Positions 58,801-64,000 of a DNA stretch of 64,000 nucleotides are shown piece after piece; positions within the stretch are counted from its first letter, which is position 1; each line of letters starts with the position of its first letter. This DNA is from Vanilla planifolia (lineage: Eukaryota; Streptophyta; Magnoliopsida; Asparagales; Orchidaceae). The notes beneath the pieces are model-generated. The model did not search any database. It worked only from the letters and a program-made list of their open reading frames with translations, and had not been told where the DNA came from. Both the position numbers and the translations under genes were made by a program. The stretch spans positions 24,103,670 through 24,167,669 of the forward strand of contig CM043872.1 in NCBI GenBank assembly GCA_023846275.1. Direction: 5' to 3'.

Positions 58801-61800
58801 GGTGCAGTAATTCTGGCACAAAAATATGCCAAAGTTATATTGATAATCAAAGAAAACAAAACTGCATTTTTAACAAAGGGATTCATGAAATGCCAATAGT
58901 TTCTCCAATACAAAGAAAAAGAGAATACTTCTACACAAAAGAAGCTACTTTATCACATAAAAAATCCTTAGGTATTTACAACTGATTTATCAAAGTACAA
59001 TGCTACATCAAAAAACGAGGTATAATCCTTTCATAGGCAGGCTTGACTCACAGGTTGCTGAAAATCATTCACTTCGAAATTTTACATTATGCTGTACAAC
59101 CATGTAAAACCAGGGCCCTCGTTTGGATTATTCAATTAATTTTCATGTAATGACTTAAAACACCATCATCTATCATTTTGAACAGAAAATCATTTATATG
59201 TGATGCATGTTTCAAAAAAGAGAGAAACCTGGGGTTGGCTGCAATCCCCAAGCTCACCCAGATTGATAAACCAGTTAGGCACTTGGATTCAATTTAAGTT
59301 TTGTATGTTTACTACAATCCAAGGTCAAATTTCAGGTTGGAGAAATCAATTAACGAATAATAAAACTTCAAAACAAAATAAAAACAAAACCTAGAGCAGT
59401 TATGGTGCCAAAGGTGCTAATCCAAGAGACTTCAGCATTCTAGTAGTAAATGAAAAAATTCATTGTGGTGAAGGCTCAAGTCTTTTGAATTCAGGTTTGA
59501 ATAATATTTTTCCATTTTTAGGTTTCATTTTGTTAATTGAAAAAAAAAAAGGAAACATGTGTTATTCCAAATTATGGTAAATGCGCCTAATGTGCAGCTT
59601 AGGGATGGAAACGTGCGTGGATTTGGTTTGGGACAATCAAAACCCATACATGCCAATTTTTTTTTGAAGATTATATACCAATACCTAGACTAAACCTGCC
59701 CCACACATGATTTCAATCTATCAATATCTGAACTTGCCTAGAGGTTAACCTGAGGAACGTAGGAACAGTTTGTGGAGCCTGAGAGGAAGAAGGTGTAGCC
59801 ATGGTGATGGCCTTGTAGTGCTGGCTATGAGGGTTGACAGCATAGGTTTAAAAGGGGAGGATGGGGGAAGAAGAAAAGAAGAGAAAAAGATTGAAGAAAG
59901 CAAGAGGATGCCAGGGCCGAACTCCAATGGCTGCAAGTCTTCAAAGGTAAGAGGTGAAGGGAAGACGAGGGGAGAGAAGAATGCCACCGGGAGCAATGGA
60001 CGGGGCTGTCAATGATGGGGATGAGGGATGGTGACAGAGTTTTGAAGGGCTGTGGATAGGAGTAAGAGGGAAGTTAACCAGGAACAGTTTTAAAAGAAAA
60101 CAAGGTTATGGGACAATATGAGCAACAACCACTAAAACTTAATTTCAAATGAACCAATTTAGGTTTGGGTTTTTACTTGCCCCATTAAATTTAATTATTT
60201 ATTGCATACCCATCACATTTGGGGTGGGATAGTAGGGTTCAAATGGACTCCAAATTGTCATCCATAGACCAAACAATTGCAAAATTTTATCCATAATATT
60301 TAACATTCAAATACCTGTGCCCTTTCCATCAATGAAATTTAAATGTTTACTGAAACACCCAAAAAACAGTCAAACTGTAATGGATATGGCTCAACACAAG
60401 GAAAACATGTTGTAGTGGTGAAATAAGCAAAAGTATGCATACCCTGTGGTTGGGGTTACGATGATGTCAACCTTTTTGAAGGCTTCCATGTAATAGTACA
60501 TAATCCTTCTCCTGCATAATTAAAAAAAAGCTTCAAAATAAAAAAAAAATGAATTTAAGCAAAATATGGTCACCACAGTCATGACAAGCAATGTGACATC
60601 TTCATCATGGTGCTCAGAAAAAGCAGCAGCTTAGTTCAAAAAAAAATTAAAAACCTCTAAAATTTAAATCATTTGTGAAGTTGAAATCTATACATATGGT
60701 TTGATTCTAATCCAAAAACTTCTAAAAAATTCTTAATCATGTCATACTTGGGCTGCAACTTTTTCCCAACTCATTAAATATGGTTCCTCAACCTAAGATG
60801 CTTCACATTTATAGTGCAAATATCTCTATTATGTCATTTTAATCAGCATATTCTGCATACCAGGGTTTTGAACCCATGGTTCTTCTTTAGGAGAAAAAAA
60901 ACCAAGATATCATGAAATTTTCGGACAAGAGCATGCAAAAGGCAACTGAGATGATTCACAGTCCTGTTTGTCCAACTTGTATGCAAAATAATGTCATTTT
61001 GTCACTACAGCCTCAACCACAGATTAAAAATTTCTAACGGTCAGCACTAAACACCACAGGACATTATGATAAAGGGTAGCCAAACCAATAAGAACTAAAT
61101 ATTGAACATTCAGGAAGCAATCGCTTCACTCTAAGCACTATTAAGAACATTAAACTTTTCAGATCACAGTTCAAGTCTGTGTTTGGTTGTAATACATATA
61201 GCAGGCATGCACATTTCACAGGAAAAAGTTTCATTTACTCACCTTAAGCGCTGTGCAGCAACATAATCTGCTGCTGAGAATGACTTGAAAAGCGCCAAGC
61301 TAACACGTGTATCAAGTGATAGTTTTGTGCCCCACCTAAAGAGGTTAGATTTCAAATTTGAAGGTGTTATCGTTAATGTTGACCTCAAAGATACTCATAA
61401 TTAGATAACCTAGCAGAAATTAAACATATTAAAGCATGAAAATCTAAATAAGTTACTCAACAAAATGAAAATTCATACCCATCCTCACAATCAGGGTTGA
61501 GTGCACACAACGACTCTGAACCAATAGAAACTACATGGGCCACTTGCATTTCTTGCTGCTCTGGCAGTATGATCTCTATTGTCTGGAAATAACATAAAAA
61601 GGTGGGAAAAAAATAACCATTAGAAAAAAATGAGTACCTTTGGCATAGATGACCTTAAAAAAAGCATCAGCAAGAAGTTTGATCTTCAAAGGGTAGAAAG
61701 TTAAGATACCCTGCAACCAAATATTTCTGAAAGACGATTAAGAATGTCCTCACATTTGGTTGAGATCTCAGGGCTGTAGACATCATTAAACCACTGTAAA

Positions 61801-62025
61801 TGCAGAATAGGATCAGCAATATAAAACCATACTACATATTGATAGGAAGTTCCAAATAGAAGACCAAAGTAAAAACTCATCATCAATGCCATCTAACGGA
61901 GAAATTTAAGAGGTTGGCCACGGAGAAGAGAGCATAATTCAAACCTCTGAATACTTCCCAAGCCTTACAGATCGTAAGATATCTGAATTATTAATTGTTG
62001 ACAATTTTGGCAAACAAATAGGGGG
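43895..62025 (-). CDS. FAAH: Fatty acid amide hydrolase (amidase-signature family), C-terminal nine exons; 5' part outside window
   Basis: Minus-strand coding exons: 62,025-61,945, 61,793-61,710, 61,582-61,479, 61,335-61,243, 60,511-60,443, 58,812-58,748, 45,397-45,336, 44,399-44,304 and 43,957-43,895. Every junction is GT-AG and every phase fits, giving 717 nt (238 residues and a TGA). Landmarks are SVRLGKYSE, WFNDVYSPEISTKCEDIL, WGTKLSLDTRVSLALFKSFS, AADYVAAQRLRRRIMYYYME, DIIVTPTTGITAPKIP, LMRFVLAGNLLGLPAISVP and VGHDKEGLPIGLQLIGRPWG. These match the C-terminal 40% of plant FAAH, a roughly 600-residue membrane-associated serine hydrolase that cleaves N-acylethanolamines to free fatty acid and ethanolamine. 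The Ser-Ser-Lys catalytic residues lie upstream, beyond position 64,000. No frameshift or stop was seen, so the gene is probably functional. The 45,398-58,747 intron is 13.35 kb and holds an antisense LINE. Confidence 0.92.
44400..45335 (-). other. FAAH intron (penultimate intron but one)
   Basis: A 936-bp AT-rich intron, donor GTAAGT. No other feature seen. Confidence 0.8.
45398..46710. other. FAAH giant intron, part downstream of the LINE
   Basis: AT-rich intronic sequence with poly-A/T tracts (for example 46,138-46,153). Short frames only. Confidence 0.7.
46711..46724. repeat. Left target-site duplication of the LINE
   Basis: TATAGAGCATAATG here matches TATAAAGCATAATG at 53,029-53,042 in 13 of 14 bases. 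The right copy stands directly after the poly(A) tail. Confidence 0.75.
47220..48614 (+). CDS. LINE ORF1: RNA-binding protein with DUF4283 domain and CCHC zinc knuckle
   Basis: 464 residues. Residues about 130-290 match the DUF4283 domain of plant LINE ORF1 proteins (EACQRRIDFHKYDLVGRIFG, FCLHFESKEARNDVWLGGPW, APIWVRFPDLPLIYWD). A CCHC knuckle CFSCGCVGHLASQC has C310, C313, H318 and C323. The C-terminal third is rich in Arg/Ser/Gly (RGVSRPSRERGRSRSRRGSP) and ends in a Gly run encoded by 20 consecutive G. The family packages element RNA into a ribonucleoprotein. The frame ends at TAA 48,612-48,614, and the same frame continues open into ORF2. The start is the first in-frame ATG of the open frame; a later start cannot be excluded. 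Confidence 0.9.
   Translation: MAGSTLRRSSRRARTTVSNSPVRECVSSSSEKGQPLDGGLPHPDGASREVDDRVTRAGVAEENNITGEAEMQWGAEHVHAKASFREVLTARSIQNGNLVNSFMRLANVDVKERAAAIPDMAEDGEVLVSSEACQRRIDFHKYDLVGRIFGNTLPFPMIARVLLKRWGHHKNFRVFDMSSNCFCLHFESKEARNDVWLGGPWQIAGQAMGLDVWSHEFTPGDSHAMCAPIWVRFPDLPLIYWDTDNILRIAKAIGDPFLLDGWTAAMERSSYARVCIHTDLSKPLKPGVWLKGDYGRIYQSFEYEGLPRICFSCGCVGHLASQCNVQLTKEVTQPGHGECSGMRANGDQRKGGKVLTEVTEEAHGLGPWMLVQHRRRKTGADARRGPAATASHGTRNDVQRTRGRVHAGSSRGVSRPSRERGRSRSRRGSPSRSRAQHLADSGDRSLGAEGAERGARGGGGGGRS
48586..48605 (+). repeat. Run of 20 G at the end of LINE ORF1
   Basis: Twenty consecutive G bases encode the glycine run before RS-stop. Such runs are prone to length errors in replication and sequencing, so the ORF1 C-terminus and its stop depend on the exact count. 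Confidence 0.95.
48690..52949 (+). CDS. LINE ORF2: endonuclease, reverse transcriptase, zf-RVT and RNase H polyprotein
   Basis: The open frame from 48,690 codes for 1,419 residues. A more usual start is the Met at 48,798, which begins MNIIVWNIRGVKKKK. Endonuclease (about 37-265): NIIVWNIRG, ALMETK, LLVAGDFNLI and GSDHCP with D260/H261. RT (about 535-790): FRPISLCNTIYKL, VKVDMEQAYDRVRWDFL, RQGCPLSPFLF and the catalytic FADD at 725-728. zf-RVT (about 1085-1145): WRAAGEFLPTATWKAR...CPFGCMEEETRQHALWDC. RNase H (about 1265-1405): VNCDAAVGD with D1271, ADMMEVQAI, QSDSMTAL and NEPADWAARRA, so all four acidic positions are kept. No stop or frameshift. The protein nicks the target and copies element RNA by target-primed reverse transcription. 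An RNase H domain marks a subset of plant L1 lineages. Confidence 0.93.
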   Translation: MWITAMLRGAQRPSLVGGGGSGRCSCMAKGFLMTLSMNIIVWNIRGVKKKKSRGYLRRLIREMNVAVVALMETKAVGFSRQDANWLLGGGWDFEAHPSEGLSAGFLIMWRKDVDLMVTGASSHTMACTIKTSHDGRMTCYFVYGPKCHHRRRIIWEDVRNSCGGNEPLLVAGDFNLILAPEEKRGGRRFFYGKDQQDFADLMQELQLVDLGFSGNRFTWSNGKQGGARILELLDRALMNSAGLLAFPNCSVHHLSRLGSDHCPVLIKVGGGDQWQYSSRLLLDSVWLDFPQSFQVVEKAWRRTVKGDSMEIVMTKFQRSMWALRRWSREEVGNIIDRNKVLERDIDELQNRESSDGLSEEDHKRLGDLVAAFHRGCAHEEQWWWQRAKVHWAQLGDCNSKFFHIAASARKRENRITFLRDVDGNIVDSPDNIRRLVFEFFERKWGDSNLVPLPPISPLSGFVSEEAGSGLCRRVTEDEILVAMRGIKRNRALGIDGITMDFVNGYWKVTQRDIIKAVLAFFEERRMPESWKDTLVVLIPKKQGACRPEHFRPISLCNTIYKLVARILVGRLKLLLPSLVSQEQAAFVPGRSISDNINIAQEMVARMRSCTAASGLMAVKVDMEQAYDRVRWDFLLETMKAMRFPVTWCNWITACISGPRYAVLINGARLPWVSARRGLRQGCPLSPFLFVMSMEYLSCMMREYESRQLLGFRPGMHTPRVSHLLFADDVLIFAPASREAACAVRRILRAFEDSAGLKANFYKSNVYFSNSFSKKFSIISRKLGMAIGRSLVYLGVPITARRLTKEDLSSLVQRIDNTAISWRGRVLSLAGRAVLASSVLCVIPNHILRHCLVPAGTIAVIERRIRQFLWGGTSSAQTLHYASWDCVSTPRGAGGLGLRDLRIWHQALQMGNCKRILGREVGLWVEIMRRKYGFIDPLMKTPRKASAVCKMILGAMPTAISCFVWRIDDGRRVRFTEDNWLGVLPINCWPTFINVRASWPESVAECIRDDGAWDVEAISNWAGEELIDRIRHLPRARDSVQDCLVHTHTEMEKAHSGRIYAQIKHESSSAGGGGRRRDEATGRIWKLKVLPRVRVFLWRAAGEFLPTATWKARRGISRDPLCPFGCMEEETRQHALWDCPRARDMWGTNHARHVLMELGWPTGAAPGFRILEMFFRLLSSPAARRDVAVQHVATIATTLYYIWSRRNALIHNDFVPTLCSVSLTVRFEVSTTLRRYLIHSSLSSGNPGKSSDLLVTHGWLPPPTGWIKVNCDAAVGDSIAGLGIVVRDCSGKPIIVAGKRMFSVAADMMEVQAIIMAFDLLREFLPQYRAVEFQSDSMTALQVARDMVTKPSGEGVFAVTLQYVKAMEALRFSHIHREGNEPADWAARRACTHEFIWGPGESLPQPLIKLILSEFLFDPP
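53009..53028 (+). other. Poly(A) tail of the LINE
   Basis: Twenty A bases directly precede the right target-site duplication. Confidence 0.85.
53029..53042. repeat. Right target-site duplication of the LINE
   Basis: TATAAAGCATAATG, partner of 46,711-46,724. Confidence 0.75.
53043..58747. other. FAAH giant intron, part upstream of the LINE, with unclassified repeat sequence
   Basis: The stretch 53,380-54,030 is purine-rich with many GCTGC/GCAGC and GGAAG motifs. It is followed to about 55,260 by sequence with LTR-like character (ATGTACCACATGCCGTGTTG near 54,350 and repeated motifs at 54,995 and 55,106). It could be a solo LTR or other remnant of a Ty3/gypsy element, but I could not define ends. 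The stretch 57,060-57,960 has more even composition without a recognisable protein. The rest is AT-rich. Confidence 0.4.
54995..55165. repeat. Imperfect direct repeat, offset 111 bp
   Basis: CATACTCAACTATTGCTATG (54,995) and CATACTTAGCTATCGTTATG (55,106) open two similar blocks of about 60 bp that continue with GAGTTGAGCTCTG / TAAGCTAAACTCTG. Probably LTR-internal repeats of a dead retroelement. Confidence 0.65.
58813..60442 (-). other. FAAH intron with repeat-like insert
   Basis: A 1,630-bp intron, GTATGC donor and CCAG acceptor. It holds the candidate element at 59,602-60,264; otherwise AT-rich. Confidence 0.7.
59602..60264. mobile_element. Candidate short non-autonomous element with GGGATGG ends
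   Basis: Left end GGGATGGAAACGTGCG followed by GGTTTGGG. The right end, read inward on the other strand, is TGGATGACAATTTGGAG followed by CCCACCCC. Such GGGATGG...GGTTTGGG ends recur in plant repeats. The inside is purine-rich on the plus strand (59,770-60,060). No target duplication was defined and the termini are imperfect. It lies in a FAAH intron. Confidence 0.3.
60512..61242 (-). other. FAAH intron
   Basis: A 731-bp AT-rich intron, GTGAGT donor and ATGCAG acceptor. Nothing else seen. Confidence 0.8.
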
Positions 62026-62849
62026 CTGCAGCAAGAACAAACAACAATGTGTTATCTAAGTCACGATTGTGGCAAACAAAATTATGTAATCTAGGCATTT
62101 TAACAACAAACAAAGTGAGCACCAATGCAAGGATGAAACAATCAAAAGAACAACAACATCGAAGTTAACAGAAATTTAGAACCACGATCTTATGATAAGC
62201 TGTGTTGATTGAGGAGATTCTTGTTCATTTGCCCAAAAAATATGTTCACAGGCAAAGTAATGATGACAAAATTAACAAAAATCCAGAACCACACATCTTA
62301 CAATTGTATATTCATCCTTTTAAGGTATTAAATTGCATCCAGGCTCCTCCTTCACCCTATGTCTAAAGTTCTTTTCTTTTAGTAATACCTTATAAGGTTC
62401 TCTATTTTAAGAATATGGTAAAATCCTCCTAGACCTTATGCGCAAAATACCCTCGATGACCAAGTTCCATCATCACATACCCACCAATCCTCCCTTTCAC
62501 GATCTCCTCTCCTTCTATGACACCCCATTCTAGTTTGCTCAGTACCATTCTACACCCAATCTGCTTTACTATATAGGTGAGGAAAAAGGAGGGAGAGTTT
62601 GGGTGTGCCCAAATCCTCCCACACTGCTTGCCTCGACCATAGCTTCCTCCTCTTTCTCAATGTTACTTGAGAAAGTCACATAGTAATACTAAATAATCTA
62701 AAATAATCTAAAATCTAAATAATAATCTAAATATAAATAATAATAGTAAATAATAATAGTAATATAATAGATTAATTGAAATATAATAAATAATAGATAT
62801 ATAGATATATAATAAATAATAAATATATAAATAAATAGAATCGAAAAGA
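62026..62849. other. FAAH intron, 5' side of the first exon in the window
   Basis: No further FAAH exon is recognisable upstream of 62,025. The stretch 62,340-62,690 is C/T-rich and repeat-like (CCTCC and TTCACCC motifs) without a family call. A simple-sequence stretch of AATAATC/ATAATAG units lies at 62,680-62,840. Confidence 0.5.
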
Positions 62850-62975
62850 TATAATAGAAAAGAACTGTCTTTTCTGTATACTTTTTGCTACCGCGGCCCT
62901 TACGTAATCGATCGGATCATATAGATATCCCTTCAACACAACATAGGTCATCGAAAGGATCTCAAACGACTCACC
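62850..62975. other. Probable plastid-derived DNA fragment (NUPT)
   Basis: The stretch from CTGTCTTTTCTGTATAC through GCTACCGCGGCCCTTACG, ATCGATCGGATCATATAG and CATCGAAAGGATCTCAAACG reads like a piece of plastid intergenic DNA that I recall, with a few substitutions. It differs from the surrounding nuclear spacer. This is recognition from memory, without an alignment. Confidence 0.4.
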
Positions 62976-63155
62976 AAAGCATAAAAGGTTTAAGAAAAGG
63001 TGACAATGCCACTCTCATCCCCAACTGCAGAATAGTGTAGATGAGGCCAACAAATGTAAAGAAATAGAGAAAAGACCAAAGAGGGATAGAAAAAAGAAAA
63101 GACCTTTGAAGATGACGAAAAAATTCAAAAAAAAATAATAATAAAAATAAATATA

Positions 63156-63209
63156 GTGCCGAAGACCTACCGCACTTTGTCAGTGCAGAAGGCCTACCGC
63201 ACTTTGCAA
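63156..63209. repeat. 27-bp tandem repeat, two units
   Basis: Units 63,156-63,182 and 63,183-63,209 share the core AGRCCTACCGCACTTTG and are otherwise nearly identical. They stand directly upstream of a G-box/CCAAT/TATA cluster. Confidence 0.85.
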
Positions 63210-63220
63210 GGGAAAGCCAC

Positions 63221-63250
63221 CACGTGGTCTCGACCAATGTCGTTATAAAA
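63221..63250 (+). promoter_or_regulatory. Promoter-like cluster: G-box, CCAAT box and TATA box
   Basis: CACGTG (63,221-63,226), CCAAT (63,234-63,238) and TTATAAAA (63,243-63,250) follow one another within 30 bp, then a CT-rich likely start region and a purine-rich leader. This could be the core promoter of a plus-strand transcript or of an LTR. It lies in the FAAH gene, opposite to its direction, if that gene's 5' exons lie beyond 64,000. Confidence 0.5.
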
Positions 63251-63387
63251 CCTCTCTCTCGCTGACTGCAAAAGGCAACGAAAGAAGAGACAGAAGAAGC
63301 AGAAGCAAAGAGAGAAAGGAGATAGTTGGAGAAGTTCCTCCGATGCAGTTGGAACCTTCATAGTTGTCACCGAAGATCGATCGCAAC

Positions 63388-63544
63388 ATGAACGAACTTC
63401 ATCTTCCTCCGTCCGAAATCTTGACTTCGTCAGAAACCTTCGTTGATTTCTTCTCTTCCGCCGTCAATCCCATTCTTCGTCGCTTCCCAAGCCATCACCG
63501 CAGACTCCCGTCTTCTCGACTATCGGCAACACGAACAAGAACAG
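63388..63544 (+). CDS. Possible first exon of an unidentified plus-strand transcript
   Basis: An ATG about 140 bp after the TATA box opens MNELHLPPSEILTSSETFVD followed by FFSSAVNPIL and a Ser/Arg-rich part, ending at a possible donor (ACAG|GTAATT at 63,544/63,545). The frame stops a few bases later. Composition is coding-like (C-rich third positions), but no family is recognised and it may be the leader of a retroelement. Confidence 0.25.
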
Positions 63545-63597
63545 GTAATTAGGGAAAATTAAGCTTGGTGGTGGCTTTTAAAAATCTGTCCTAATCA

Positions 63598-63850
63598 ACT
63601 CGCATCAACTGTGTCGACCCACGTCGACCAGCGTCAACCCGTGCCGATCCACAGAGACCAGTGTCGACTTGCTGACCTGTGCTGACACGCACTGACCTGT
63701 TCGGACTAACAGCAACCTGCACACCTGTGTTGACCTGCGCCAACCTGTGCTCACTTGAACCGGCCTACGCATACCCAAGTCAACTTGCACACTTCCAAAG
63801 ACCAAGCTGAGCTGTGTCGGCCCACGCCAACTCGAGCTCACTTAGCTAAC
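63598..63850. repeat. Degenerate short-unit tandem repeat (CGACC/TGACCTG type)
   Basis: About 250 bp of loosely repeated units of the form GTCGACC, GTCAACC, TGACCTG and CAACCTG at roughly 10-12 bp spacing. Frames through it are open because of the repeat (for example the minus strand 63,605-63,841) and should not be taken as genes. Confidence 0.7.
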
Positions 63851-64000
63851 GCCATCGCCATTGAGTTGACTCGACACCAATCCCAGGTGATTCGGGACCG
63901 ATCTCGGCCGATTCACCACACATCCAGCCGCATCACCACACATCCAACCACCTTCCGTCGATCCAACTAATTCACCGCCGATCTAGGCCGATTTGAAACC

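Noticed and set aside
59745-60015. Overlapping open frames on both strands (about 80 codons)
   Set aside because: They arise from a purine-rich simple-like stretch inside a repeat candidate; no domain.
1-64000. CRISPR arrays, bacterial operons, ribosome binding sites, rRNA genes
   Set aside because: No spaced identical repeats, no rRNA-like stretches and no compact gene arrays; the DNA is plant nuclear.

Overview
The window reads as nuclear DNA of a flowering plant. It has intron-containing genes of plant families, long AT-rich spacers, remains of Ty1/copia elements, an L1-type LINE and stretches that look plastid-derived. I cannot name the species. Nothing in it points to a bacterium, phage or CRISPR locus.

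Layout. Positions 1-14,800 hold no intact gene. They are AT-rich spacer with a candidate PIF/Harbinger-like element (1346-3590) carrying a broken subtilase fragment, and an old antisense LINE relic (about 11,850-12,960). At 14,844-15,074 lies a GC-rich, exon-like relic. Positions 15,148-33,395 are mostly three decayed Ty1/copia elements: one on + at 15.1-20.1 kb, one on + at 20.2-25.6 kb, and one on - at 28.2-33.4 kb. Each carries an internal tandem duplication in a different coding domain, and the first also holds a plastid-type tRNA-Asn sequence. Positions 34,011-43,000 are a small gene island: a CW zinc finger plus MBD protein gene of the MBD2 type (+, four coding exons), a type I M-gamma MADS-box gene (+), and a conserved-looking gene of unknown function (-, three exons). 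From 43,895 to the right edge the window lies inside one gene on the minus strand, a fatty acid amide hydrolase (FAAH-type amidase). Its last nine coding exons (238 residues) are present and its 5' half is off the right edge. The intron between 45,398 and 58,747 is about 13.3 kb long and contains an apparently full-length LINE on the opposite strand (46,725-53,028), with both ORFs open, a poly(A) tail and a near-perfect target-site duplication.

The genes show no shared pathway. The strongest observations are: the intact LINE, whose ORF1 and ORF2 are in one frame separated by a single TAA just after a 20-G run; a 78-nt, stop-free, intron-like insert just behind the MADS domain; the plastid-type tRNA in a dead retrotransposon; a copied exon start inside an MBD intron; and the gene-fragment-carrying DNA-transposon candidate. 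I found no previously undescribed multi-gene system.
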